Assembly (NCBI GenBank): GCA_963681505.1
Contig: OY811985.1
Location: forward strand, 6,492,073 to 6,556,072
Length of the DNA: 64,000 bases
Direction of reading: 5' to 3'
Origin: Eunapius fragilis
Taxonomy: Eukaryota; Porifera; Demospongiae; Spongillida; Spongillidae
Below, piece by piece: positions 49,001 through 63,043 of the stretch. The notes below the pieces were generated by a model. That model was not told the origin of the DNA. It saw only the letters and a program-made list of their open reading frames with translations, and did no database searches. Made by a program: the position numbers and the translations under genes. Each line of letters starts with the position of its first letter. Positions within the stretch are counted from its first letter, which is position 1.

Positions 49001-52000
49001 AGCATCGAGGTGTTGATGAGACATGCAATATGAGCAAACCACTGCACAGATGGAAGATAGCAGTAACCACTCCTCTATCTCTTTTAAATGACACCCCGAG
49101 CATACCAGCTTTGAAATGGGTTTACCAAGCGATTGAAAAGTAGGTTCCCACCCATTCATTTCTATGGGAAATTATTGACTTTCTTAGCATCGAGGTGTTG
49201 ATGAGACATGCAATATGAGCAAACCACTGCACAAATGGAAGTTAGCAGTAAACACTCCTCTATCTCTATTAAATGCCACCCCGAGCATACCTGCTTTGGT
49301 ATGGGTTTACCAAGCGATTCAAAAGTAGGTTCCCACCCATTCATTTCTATGGGAAATTTTTGACTATCTTAGCATCGAGGTGTTGATGAGACATGCAATA
49401 TGAGCAAACCACTGCACACATGGAAGATAGCAGTAACCACTCCTCTATCTCTTTTAAATGCCACCTCGAGCATACCTGCTTCGGTTTGGGTTTACCAAGC
49501 GATTCAAAAGTAGGTTCCCACCCAAACATTCCTATGGGAAACCACCCATACATCTCTATGGGAAATATTGACTATCTTAGGATCGAGGTGTTGATGAGAC
49601 ATGCAATATGAGCAAACCACTGCACACATGGAAGATAGCAGTAACCACTCCTCTATCTCTTTTAAATGACACCCCGAGCATACCAGCTTTGGAATGGGTT
49701 TACCAAGCGATTCAAAAGTAGGTTCCCACCCATTCATTTCTATGGGAAATTTTTGACTATCTTAGCATCGATGTGTTGATGAGACATGATATATGAGCAA
49801 ACCACTGCACACGAGGAAGATAGCAGTAACCACTCCTCTATCTCTTATAAATGCCACCCCGAGCATACCTGCTTCGGTTTGGGTTTACCAAGCGATTCAA
49901 AAGTAGGTTCCCACCCATACATTCCTATGGGAAACCACCCATACATCTCTATGGGAAATATTGACTATCTTAGCATCGAGGTGTTGATGAGACATGCAAT
50001 ATGAGCAAACCACTGCACACATGGAAGATAGCAGTAACCACTCCTCTATCTCTTTTAAATGACACCCCGAGCATACCAGCTTTGGAATGGGTTTACCAAG
50101 CGATTCAAAAGTAGGTTCCCACCCATTCATTTCTATGGGAAATTATTGACTTTCTTAGCATCGAGGTGTTGATGAGACATGCAATATGAGCAAACCACTG
50201 CACAAATGGAAGATAGCAGTAAACACTCCTCTATCTCTATTAATTGCCACCCCGAGCATACCTGCTTTGGTATGGGTTTACCAAGCGATTCAAAAGTAGG
50301 TTCCCACCCATTCATTTCTATGGGAAATTTTTGACTATCTTAGCATCGAGGTGTTGATGAGACATGATATATGAGCAAACCACTGCACACGAGGAAGATA
50401 GCAGTAACCACTCCTCTATCTCTTTTAAATGCCACCCCGAGCATACCATGTTCGGTTTGGGTTTACCAAGCGATTCAAAAGTAGGTTCCCACCCAAACAT
50501 TCCTATGGGAAACCACCCATACATCTCTATGGGAAATATTGACTATCTTAGCATCGAGGTGTTGATGAGACATGCAATATGAGCAAACCACTGCACACAT
50601 GGACGATAGCAGTAACCACTCCGCTATCTCTTTTTAAAGACACCCCGAGCATACCAGCTTTGGAATGGGTTTACCAAGCGATTCAAAAGTAGGTTCCTAC
50701 CCATTCATTTCTATGGGAAATTTTTGACTATCTTAGCATCGAGGTGTTGATGAGACATGATATATGAGCAAACCACTGCACACATGGAAGATAGCAGTAA
50801 CCACTCCTCTATCTCTTTTAAAGGCCACCCCGAGCATACCTGCTTCGGTTTGGGTTTACCAAGCGATTCAAAAGTAGGTTCCCACCCATACATTCCTATG
50901 GGAAACGACCCATACATCTCTATGGGAAATAATGACTATCTTAGCATCGAGGTGTTGATGAGACATGCAATATGAGTAAACCACTGCACACATGGAAGAT
51001 AGCAGTAACCATTCCTCTATCTGTTTTAAATGCCACCCCGAGAATACCAGCTTTGGTATGTGTTTACCAAGCGATTCAAAAGTAGGTTCCCACCCATACA
51101 TTCCTATGGGAAACCACCCGTACATCTCTATGGGAAATTTTTGACTATCTTAGCATCGAGGTGTTGATGAGACATGCAATATGAGTAAACCACTGCACAC
51201 ATGGAAGATAGCAGTAACCATTCCTCTATCTGTTTTAAATGCCACCCCGAGTATGGGTTAACCAAGCAATTCAAAAGTAGGTTCCCACCCATACATTTCT
51301 ATGGGAAATTTTTGACTGTTTTAGCATCGAGGTGTTGATGAGACATGCAATATGAGCAAACCACTGCACACATGGAAGATAGCAGTAACCATTCCTCTGT
51401 CTGTTATAAATGCCACCCCGAGCATACCAGCTTTGGTATAGGTTTACCAAGCAATTCAAAAGTAGGTTCCCACCCATACATTCCTATGGGAAACGACCCA
51501 TACATCTCTATGGGAAATAATGACTATCTTAGCATCGAGGTGTTGATGAGACATGCAATATGAGTAAACCACTGCACACATGGAAGATAGCAGTAACCAT
51601 TCCTCTATCTGTTTTAAATGCCACCCCGAGAATACCAGCTTTGGTATGTGTTTACCAAGCGATTCAAAAGTAGGTTCCCACCCATACATTCCTATGGGAA
51701 ACCACCCGTACATCTCTATGGGAAATTTTTGACTATCTTAGCATCGAGGTGTTGATGAGACATGCAATATGAGTAAACCACTGCACACATGGAAGATAGC
51801 AGTAACCATTCCTCTATCTGTTTTAAATGCCACCCCGAGCATACCAGCTTTGGTATGGGTTTACCAAGCGATTCAAAAGTAGGTTCCCACCCATACATTT
51901 CTATGGGAAATTTTTGACTATTTTAGCATCGAGGTGTTGATGAGACATGCAATATGAGCAAACCGCTGCGCACATGGAAGATAGCAGTAACCATTCCTCT

Positions 52001-53316
52001 ATCTGTTATAAATGCCACCATGAGCATACCAGCTTTGGTATGGGTTTACTAAGCGATTCAAAAGTAGGTTCCCACCCATACATTTCAATGGGAAATTTTT
52101 GACTATTTTAGCATCGAGGTGTTGATCAGACATGCATTATGAGCAAACCACTGCACACATGAAAGATAGCAGTAACCATTCCTCTATCTGTTTTAAATGC
52201 CACCCCGAGCATACCAGCTTTGGTATGGGTTTACCAAGCGATTCAAAAGTAGGTTCCCACCCATACATTTCTATGGGAAATTTTTGACTATCTTAGCATC
52301 GAGGTGTTGATGAGACATGCAATATGAGCAAACCACTGCACACATGGAAGATAGCAGTAACCATTCCTCTATCTGTTTTCAATGCCACCCTGTGGATACC
52401 TGCTTCAGTATGGGTTACCCAAGCGATTCAAAAGTAGGTTCCCACCCATACATTCCTATGGGAAACCACCCATACATGTCTATGGGAGATATTGACTATA
52501 TTTGCATCGAGGTGTTGATGAGACATGTAATATGAGCAAACCACTGCACACATGGAAGATAGCAGTAACCATTCCTCTATCTGTTTTAAATGCCACCCCG
52601 AGGATACCTGCTTTGGTATGGGTTTACCAAGCGATTCAAAAGTAGGTTCCCACCCATACATTTCTATGGGAAATTTTTGACTAACTTAGCATAGAGGTGT
52701 TGATGAGACATGCAATATTAGCAAACCACTGCACACTTTAAAGATAGCAGTAACCACTCCTCTATCTGTTTTAAATGCCACCCCGAGCATTCGTGCTTTG
52801 GTATGGGTTTACCAAGCGATTCAAAAGTAGGTTCCCACCCATACATTTCTATGGGAAATTTTTGACTATCTTAGCATCGAGGTGTTGATGAGACATGCAA
52901 TATGAGCATGATAATGACTATCTTTGCATCGAGGTGTTGATGAGACATGCAATATGAGCAAACCACTGCACACATGGAAGATAGCAGTAACCTTTCCTCT
53001 ATCTGTTTTATATGCCACCCCGAGCATACCTGCTTCGGTATGGGTTTACCAAGAGAATTAAAAGTAGGTTCCCACCCATACATTTCTATGGGAAATTTTT
53101 GACTATCTTAGCATCGAGGTGTTGATGAGACATGCAATATGAGCAAACCACTGCACACATGGAAGATAGCAGTAACCATTCCTCTATCTGTTTTAAATGC
53201 CACCCCGAGCATACCTGCTTCGGTATGGGTTTACCAAGCGATTCAAAAGTAGGTTCCCACCCATACATTTCTATGGGAAATTTTTGACTATCTTAGCATC
53301 GAGGTGTTGATGAGAC

Positions 53317-56300
53317 ATGCAATATGAGCAAACCACTGCACACATGGAAGATAGCAGTAACCATTCCTCTATCTGTTTTAAATGCCACCCCGAGGATACC
53401 TGCATTGGTATGGGTTTACCAAGCGATTCAAAATTAGGTTCCTACCCATACATTCCTATGGGAAACCACCCATACATCTCTATGGGAATTATTGACTATC
53501 TTAGCATCGAGGTGTTGATGAGACATGCAATATGAGCAAACCACTGCACACATGGAAGATAGCAGTAACCATTCTTCTATCTGTTTTAAATGCCACCCCG
53601 AGGATACCTTCTTTGGTATGGGTTTACCAAGCGATTCAAAAGTAGGTTCCCACCCATACATTTCTATGGGAAATTTTTGAATATCTTAGCATCAAGGTGT
53701 TGATGAGACATGCAATATGAGCAAACCACTGCACACATGGAAGATAGCAGTAACCTTTCCTCTATCTGTTTTAAATGCCACCCCGAGCATACCTGCTTCG
53801 GTATGGGTTTACCAAGCAAATCAAAAGTAGGTTCCCACCCATACATTTCTATGGGAAATTTTTGACTATCTTAGCATCGAGGTGTTGATGAGACATGCAA
53901 TATGAGCAAACCACTGCACACATGGAAGATAGCAGTAACCATACCTCTATCTGTTTTAAATGCCACCCCGAGCATACCTGCTTCGGTATGGGTTTACCAA
54001 GCGATTCAAAAGTAGGTTCCCACCCATACATTTCTATGGGAAATTTTTGACTATCTTAGCATCGAGGTGTTGATGAGACATGCAATATGAGCAAACCACT
54101 GTACACATGGAAGATAGCAGTAACCATTCCTCTATCTGTTTTAAATGCCACCCCGAGGATACCTGCATTGGTATGGGTTTACCAAGCGATTCAAAAGTAG
54201 GTTCCTACCCATACATTCCTATGGGAAACCACCCTTACATCTCTATGGGAAATATTGACTATCTTAGCATCGAGGTGTTGATGAGGCATGCAATATGAGC
54301 AATCCACTGCACACATGGAAGATAGCTGTAACCACTCCTCTATCTCTTTTTAATGCCACCCCGAGGATACCTGCTTTGGTATGGGTTTACCAAGCGATTC
54401 AAAAGTAGGTTCCCACCCATACATTCCTATGGGAAACCACCCATACATCTCTATGGGAAATATTGACTATCTTAGCATCGAGGTGTTGATGAGGCAGGCA
54501 ATATGAGCAAACCACTGCACACATGGAAGATAGCAGTAACCTTTCCTCTATCTGTTTTAAATGCCACCCCGAGCATACCTGCTTTGGTATGGGTTTACCA
54601 AGCGAATCAAAAGTAGGTTCCCACCCATACATTTCTATGGGAAATTTTTGACTATCTTAGCATCGGGGTGTTGATGAGACATGCAATATGAGCAAACCAC
54701 TGCACACATGGAAGATAGCAGTAACCATTCTTCTATCTGTTTTAAATGCCACCCCGAGCATACCTGCTTCGGTATGGGTTTACCAAGCGATTCAAAAGTA
54801 GGTTCCCACCCATACATTTCTATGGGAAATTTTTGACTATCTTAGCATCGAGGTGTTGATGAGACATGCAATATGAGCAAACCACTGCACACATGGAAGA
54901 TAGCAGTAACCATTCCTCTATCTGTTTTAAATGCCACCCCGAGGATACCTGCATTGGTATGGGTTTACCAAGCGATTCAAAAGTAGGTTCCTACCCATAC
55001 ATTCCTATGGGAAACCACCCATACATCTCTATGGGAAATATTGACTATCTTAGCATCGAGGTGTTGATGAGGCATGCAATATGAGCAAACCACTGCACAC
55101 ATGGATGATAGCTGTAACCACTCCTCTATCTCTTTTTAATGCCACCCCGAGGATACCTGCTTTGGTATGGGTTTACCAAGCGATTCAAAAGTAGGTTCCC
55201 ACCCATACATTTCTATGGGAAATTTTTGACTATCTTAGCATCGAGGTGTTGATGAGACATGCAATATGAGCAAACCACTGCACACATGGAAGATAGCAGT
55301 AATCATTTCTCTATCTGTTTTAAATGCCACCCCGAGCATACCTGCTTCGGTATGGGTTTACCAAGCGATTCAAAAGTAGGTTCCCACCCATACATCTCTA
55401 TGGGAAATATTGACTATCTTAGCATCGAGGTGTTGATGAGACATGCAATATGAGCAAACCACTGCACACATGGAAGATAGCAGTAACCATTCCTCTATCT
55501 GTTTTAAATGCCACCCCGAGGATACCTGCATTGGTATGGGTTTACCAAGCGATTCAAAATTAGGTTCCTACCCATACATTCCTATGGGAAACCACCCATA
55601 CATCTCTATGGGAATTATTGACTATCTTAGCATCGAGGTGTTGATGAGACATGCAATATGAGCAAACCACTGCACACATGGAAGATAGCAGTAACCATTC
55701 TTCTATCTGTTTTAAATGCCACCCCGAGGATACCTTCTTTGGTATGGGTTTACCAAGCGATTCAAAAGTAGGTTCCCACCCATACATTTCTATGGGAAAT
55801 TTTTGAATATCTTAGCATCAAGGTGTTGATGAGACATGCAATATGAGCAAACCACTGCACACATGGAAGATAGCAGTAACCTTTCCTCTATCTGTTTTAA
55901 ATGCCACCCCGAGCATACCTGCTTCGGTATGGGTTTACCAAGCAAATCAAAAGTAGGTTCCCACCCATACATTTCTATGGGAAATTTTTGACTATCTTAG
56001 CATCGAGGTGTTGATGAGACATGCAATATGAGCAAACCACTGCACACATGGAAGATAGCAGTAACCATACCTCTATCTGTTTTAAATGCCACCCCGAGCA
56101 TACCTGCTTCGGTATGGGTTTACCAAGCGATTCAAAAGTAGGTTCCCACCCATACATTTCTATGGGAAATTTTTGACTATCTTAGCATCGAGGTGTTGAT
56201 GAGACATGCAATATGAGCAAACCACTGCACACATGGAAGATAGCAGTAACTATTCCTCTATCTGTTTTAAATGCCACCCCGAGGATACCTGCATTGGTAT

Positions 56301-57568
56301 GGGTTTACCAAGCGATTCAAAAGTAGGTTCCTACCCATACATTCCTATGGGAAACCACCCTTACATCTCTATGGGAAATATTGACTATCTTAGCATCGAG
56401 GTGTTGATGAGGCATGCAATATGAGCAATCCACTGCACACATGGAAGATAGCTGTAACCACTCCTCTATCTCTTTTTAATGCCACCCCGAGGATACCTGC
56501 TTTGGTATGGGTTTACCAAGCGATTCAAAAGTAGGTTCCCACCCATACATTCCTATGGGAAACCACCCATACATCTCTATGGGAAATATTGACTATCTTA
56601 GCATCGAGGTGTTGATGAGGCAGGCAATATGAGCAAACCACTGCACACATGGAAGATAGCAGTAACCTTTCCTCTATCTGTTTTAAATGCCACCCCGAGC
56701 ATACCTGCTTTGGTATGGGTTTACCAAGCGAATCAAAAGTAGGTTCCCACCCATACATTTCTATGGGAAATTTTTGACTATCTTAGCATCGGGGTGTTGA
56801 TGAGACATGCAATATGAGCAAACCACTGCACACATGGAAGATAGCAGTAACCATTCTTCTATCTGTTTTAAATGCCACCCCGAGCATACCTGCTTCGGTA
56901 TGGGTTTACCAAGCGATTCAAAAGTAGGTTCCCACCCATACATTTCTATGGGAAATTTTTGACTATCTTAGCATCGAGGTGTTGATGAGACATGCAATAT
57001 GAGCAAACCACTGCACACATGGAAGATAGCAGTAACCATTCCTCTATCTGTTTTAAATGCCACCCCGAGGATACCTGCATTGGTATGGGTTTACCAAGCG
57101 ATTCAAAAGTAGGTTCCTACCCATACATTCCTATGGGAAACCACCCATACATCTCTATGGGAAATATTGACTATCTTAGCATCGAGGTGTTGATGAGGCA
57201 TGCAATATGAGCAAACCACTGCACACATGGATGATAGCTGTAACCACTCCTCTATCTCTTTTTAATGCCACCCCGAGGATACCTGCTTTGGTATGGGTTT
57301 ACCAAGCGATTCAAAAGTAGGTTCCCACCCATACATTTCTATGGGAAATTTTTGACTATCTTAGCATCGAGGTGTTGATGAGACATGCAATATGAGCAAA
57401 CCACTGCACACATGGAAGATAGCAGTAATCATTTCTCTATCTGTTTTAAATGCCACCCCGAGCATACCTGCTTCGGTATGGGTTTACCAAGCGATTCAAA
57501 AGTAGGTTCCCACCCATACATCTCTATGGGAAATATTGACTATCTTAGCATCGAGGTGTTGATGAGGC
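53317..57568 (+). repeat. Tandem duplication of a 2126-bp block within subfamily B
   Basis: 53317-55442 recurs at 55443-57568. All diagnostic variants repeat at the same 2126-bp offset, including aaaattaggttcctaccc, tttgaatatcttagcatcaagg, agcaaatcaaaag, gaggcaggcaatatg and atcatttctctatc. The block equals four 208-bp, six 185-bp and one 184-bp monomers. Confidence 0.88.
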
Positions 57569-58145
57569 ATGCAATATGAGCAATACACTGCACACATGGA
57601 AGATAGCAGTAACCACTCCTCTATCTCTTTTTAATGCCACCCCGAGGATACCTGCTTTGGTATGGGTTTAGCAAGCAATTCAAAAGTAGGTTCCCACCTA
57701 TACATTTCCATTGGAAATTTTTGACTATCTTAGCATCGAGGTGTTGATGAGACATGCAATATGAGTAAACCACTGCACACATGAAGATAGCAGTAACCAT
57801 TCCTCTATCTGTTTTAAATGCCACCCCGAGGATACCTGCTTTGGTATGGGTTTACCAAGCGATTCAAAAGTAGGTTCCCACCCATACATTCCTATGGGAA
57901 ACCACCCATACATCTCTATGGGAAATATTGACTATCTTAGCATAAAGGTGTTGATGAGACATGCAATATGAGCAAACCACTGCACACATGGAAGATAGCA
58001 GTAACCATTCTTCTATCTGTTTTAAATGCCACCCATAGGATACCTGCTTCGGTATGGGTTTACCAAGCGATTCAAAAGTAGGTTCCCACCCATACATTTC
58101 TATGGGAAATCTTTGACTATTTTAGCATCGAGGTGTTGATGAGAC

Positions 58146-61100
58146 ATGCAATATGAGCAAACCAATGCACACATGGAAGATAGCAGTAACCATTCCTCTA
58201 TCTGTTTTAAATGCCACCCCGAAGATACCTGCTTTGGAATGGGTTTACCAAGCGATTCAAAAGTAGGTTCCCACCCATACATTCTTATGGGAAACCATCC
58301 ATACATCTCTATGGGAAATATTGACTATATTTGCATCGAGGTGTTGATGAGACAGGTAATATGAGCAAACCACTGCACACATGGAAGATAGCAGTAACCA
58401 TTCCTCTATCTGTTTTAAATGCTACCCCGAGGATACCTGCTTTGGTATGGGTTTACCAAGCGATTCAAAAGTAGGTTCCCACCCATACATTTCTATGGGA
58501 AATTTTTGACTATCTTAGCATCGAGGTGTTGATGAGATATGCAATATGAGCAAACCACTGCACACATGGAAGATAGCAGTAACCATTCCTCTATCTGTTT
58601 TAAATGCCACCCTGTGGATACCTGCTTCAGTATGGGTTACCCAAGCGATTCAAAAGTAGGTTCCCACCCATACATTCCTATGGGAAACCACCCATACATC
58701 TCTATGGGAAATATTGACTATATTTGCATCGAGGTGTTGATGAGGCATGTAATATGAGCAAACCACTGCACACGTGGAAGATAGCAGTAACCATTCCTCT
58801 ATCTGTTTTAAATGCCACCCCGAGGATACCTGCTTTGGTATGGGTTTACCAAGCGATTCAAAAGTAGGTTCCCACCCATACATTCCTATGGGAAACCACC
58901 CATACATCTCTATGGGAAATATTGACTATCTTAGCATCGAGGTGTTGATGAGACATGCAATATGAGCAAACCACTGCACACATGGAAGATAGCAGTAACA
59001 ATTCTTCTATCTGTTTTAAATGCCACCCCGAGGATACCTGCTTTGGTATGGGTTTACCAAGCGATTCAAAAGTAGGTTCCCACCCATACATTTCTATGGG
59101 AAATTTTTGAGTATCTTAGCATCGAGGTGTTGATGAGACATGCAATATGAGCAAACCACTGCCAACATGGAAGATAGCAGTAACCACTCCTATCTGTTTT
59201 AAATGCCACCGCTAGCATACCAGCTTTGGTATGGGTTTACCAAGCGATTCAAAAGTAGGTTCCCACCCATACATTTCTATGGGAAATTTTTGACTAACTT
59301 AGCATAGAGGTGTTGATGAGACATGCAATATGAGCAAACCACTGCACACTTTAAAGATAGCAGTAACCACTCCTCTATCTGTTTTAAATGCCACCCCGAG
59401 CATTCGTGCTTTGGTATGGTTTTACCAAGCGATTAAAAAGTAGGTTCCCACCCATACATTTCTATGGGAAATTTATGACTATCTTAGCATCGAGGTGTTG
59501 ATGAGACATGCACTATGAGCAAACGACTGCACACATGGAAGATAGCAGTAACCATTCCTCTATCTGTTTTAAATGCCACCCCGAGCATACCTGCTTCGGT
59601 ATGGGTTACCCAAGCGATTCAAAAGTAGGTTCCCACCCATACATTCCTATGGGAAACCACCCATACATCTCTAAGGGAAATATTGACTATCTTAGCTTCA
59701 AGGTGTTGATGAGGCATGCAATATGAGCAAACCACTGCACACATGGAAGATAGCAGTAACCATTCCTCTATCTGTTTTAAATGCCACCCTGTGGATACCT
59801 GCTTCAGTATGGGTTACCCAAGCGATTCAAAAGTAGGTTCCCACCCATACATTCCTATGGGAAACCACCCATACATCTCTATGGGAAATATTGACTATCT
59901 TAGCATCGAGGTGTTGATGAGACATGCAATATGAGCAAACCAATGCACACATGGAAGATAGCAGTAACCATTCCTCTATCTGTTTTAAATGCCACCCCGA
60001 AGATACCTGCTTTGGAATGGGTTTACCAAGCGATTCAAAAGTAGGTTCCCACCCATACATTCTTATGGGAAACCATCCATACATCTCTATGGGAAATATT
60101 GACTATATTTGCATCGAGGTGTTGATGAGACATGTAATATGAGCAAACCACTGCACACATGGAAGATAGCAGTAACCATTCCTCTATCTGTTTTAAATGC
60201 TACCCCGAGGATACCTGCTTTGGAATGGGTTTACCAAGCGATTCAAAAGTAGGTTCCCACCGATACATTTCTATGGGAAATTTTTGACTATCTTAGCATC
60301 GAGGTGTTGATGAGATATGCAATATGAGCAAACCACTGCACACATGGAAGATAGCAGTAACCATTCCTCTATCTGTTTTAAATGCCACCCTGTGGATACC
60401 TGCTTCAGTATGGGTTACCCAAGCGATTCAAAAGTAGGTTCCCACCCAAACATTCCTATGGGAAACCACCCATACATCTCTATGGGAAATATTGACTATA
60501 TTTGCATCGAGGTGTTGATGAGACATGTAATATGAGCAAACCACTGCACACATGGAAGATAGCAGTAACCATTCCTCCATCTGTTTTAAATGCCACCCCG
60601 AGGATACCTGCTTTGGTATGGGTTTACCAAGCGATTCAAAAGTAGGTTCCCACCCATACATTTCTATGGGAAATTTTTGACTAACTTAGCATAGAGGTGT
60701 TGATGAGACATGCAATATGAGCAAACCACTGCACACTTTAAAGATAGCAGTAACCACTCCTCTATCTGTTTTAAATGCCACCCCGAGCATTCGTGCTTTG
60801 GTATGGGTTTACCAAGCGATTCAAAAGTAGGTTCCCACCCATACATTTCTATGGGAAATTTATGACTATTTTAGCATCGAGTTGTTGATGAGACATGCAA
60901 TATGAGCAAACCACTGCACACATGGAAGATAGCAGTAACCATTCCTCTATCTGTTTTAAATGCCACCCCGAGCATACCTGCTTCGGTATGGGTTACCCAA
61001 GCGATTCAAAAGTAGGTTCCCACCCATACATTCCTATGGGAAACCACCCATACATCTCTATGGGAAATATTGACTATATTTGCATCGAGGTGTTGATGAG

Positions 61101-63043
61101 ACATGTAATATGAGCAAACCACTGCACACATGGAAGATAGCAGTAACCATTCCTCCATCTGTTTTAAATGCCACCCCGAGGATACCTGCTTTGGTATGGG
61201 TTTACCAAGCGATTCAAAAGTAGGTTCCCACCCATACATTTCTATGGGAAATTTTTGACTAACTTAGCATAGAGGTGTTGATGAGACATGCAATATGAGC
61301 AAACCACTGCACACTTTAAAGATAGCAGTAACCACTCCTCTATCTGTTTTAAATGCCACCCCGAGCATTCGTGCTTTGGTATGGGTTTACCAAGCGATTC
61401 AAAAGTAGGTTCCCACCCATACATTTCTATGGGAAATTTATGACTATTTTAGCATCGAGTTGTTGATGAGACATGCAATATGAGCAAACCACTGCACACA
61501 TGGAAGATAGCAGTAACCATTCCTCTATCTGTTTTAAATGCCACCCCGAGCATACCTGCTTCGGTATGGGTTACCCAAGCGATTCAAAAGTAGGTTCCCA
61601 CCCATACATTCCAGTAGGTTCCCACCCATACATTTCCATTGGAAATTTTTGACTATCTTAGCATCGAGGTGTTGATGAGACATGCAATATGAGCAAACCA
61701 CTGCACACATGGAAGATAGCAGTAACCATTCCTCTATCTGTTTTAAATGCCACCCCGAGGATACCTGCTTTGGTATGGGTTTACCAAGCGATTCAAAAGT
61801 AGGTTCCCACCAATACATTCCTATGGGAAACCACCCATACATCTCTATGGGAAATATTGACTATCTTAGCATCGAGGTGTTGATGAGGCATGCAATATGA
61901 GCAAACCACTGCACACATGGAAGATAGCAGTAACCACTCCTCTATCTCTTTTTAATGCCACCCCGAGGATACCTGCTTTGGTATGGGTTTACCAAGCAAT
62001 TCAAAAGTAGGTTCCCACCCATACATTTCCATAGGAAATTTTTGACTATCTTAGCATCGAGGTGTTGATGAGACATGCAATATGAGCAAACCACTGCACA
62101 CATGAAGATAGCAGTAACCATTCCTCTATCTGTTTTAAATGCCACCCCGAGGATACCTGCTTTGGTATGGGTTTACCAAGCGATTCAAAAGTAGGTTCCC
62201 ACCCATACATTCCTATGGGAAACCACCCATGCATTTCTATGGGAAATTTTTGACTATCTTAGCATCGAGGTGTTGATGAGACATGCAATATGAGCAAACC
62301 ACTGCACACATGGAAGATAGCAGTAACCACTCCTCTATCTCATTTTAATGCCACCCCGAGGATACCTGCTTTGGTATGGTTTTACCAAGCGATTCAAAAG
62401 TAGGTTCCCACCCATACATTTCTATGGGAAATTTTTGACTATTTTAGCATCGAGGTGTTGATGAGACATGCAATATGAGCAAACCAATGCACACATGGAA
62501 GATAGCAGTAACCATTCCTCTATCTGTTTTAAATGCCACCCCGAAGATACCTGCTTTGGAATGGGTTTACCAAGCGATTCAAAAGTAGGTTCCCACCCAT
62601 ACATTCTTATGGGAAACCATCCATACATCTCTATGGGAAATATTGACTATATTTGCATCGAGGTGTTGATGAGACATGTAATATGAGCAAACCACTGCAC
62701 ACATGGAAGATAGCAGTAACCATTCCTCTATCTGTTTTAAATGCTACCCCGAGGATACCTGCTTTGGTATGGGTTTACCAAGCGATTCAAAAGTAGGTTC
62801 CCACCCATACATTTCTATGGGAAATTTTTGACTATCTTAGCATCGAGGTGTTGATGAGATATGCAATATGAGCAAACCACTGCACACATGGAAGATAGCA
62901 GTAACCATTCCTCTATCTGTTTTAAATGCCACCCTGTGGATACCTGCTTCAGTATGGGTTACCCAAGCGATTCAAAAGTAGGTTCCCACCCAAACATTCC
63001 TATGGGAAACCACCCATACATCTCTATGGGAAATATTGACTAG
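58146..63043 (+). repeat. Repeated multi-monomer blocks in subfamily B (offsets 1778, 2544 and 578 bp)
   Basis: The monomer marked by caccccgaagatacctgc and cattcttatgggaaaccatcc begins at 58146, 59924 and 62468. Each time it is followed, about 393 bp on, by the gatatgcaat/caccctgtggata monomer (58539, 60317, 62861). The tttaaagatagc monomer recurs at 60735, 61313 and 63279. These are older, partly reshuffled higher-order copies. Confidence 0.75.

Larger units (their letters stand above)
19431..50939 (+). repeat. Homogenised satellite array, subfamily A (185/208-bp monomers, 393/578-bp higher-order units)
   Basis: Monomers alternate between a 185-bp short form (cattcatttctatgggaaat) and a 208-bp long form with a 23-bp internal tandem duplication giving cattcctatgggaaaccacc then catacatctctatgggaaat. 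Short plus long gives 393 bp; short-long-short gives 578 bp. Larger tandem blocks are all sums of these: 1756/1757, 2150, 2334/2335, 3098 and 6011 bp. The diagnostic segment is cctctatctcttttaaatg. Recurring 60-92-codon open frames on both strands are consequences of the repeat and not genes. Near-nucleosomal monomer length and higher-order structure resemble centromeric satellites, but that role is inferred. Confidence 0.96.
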
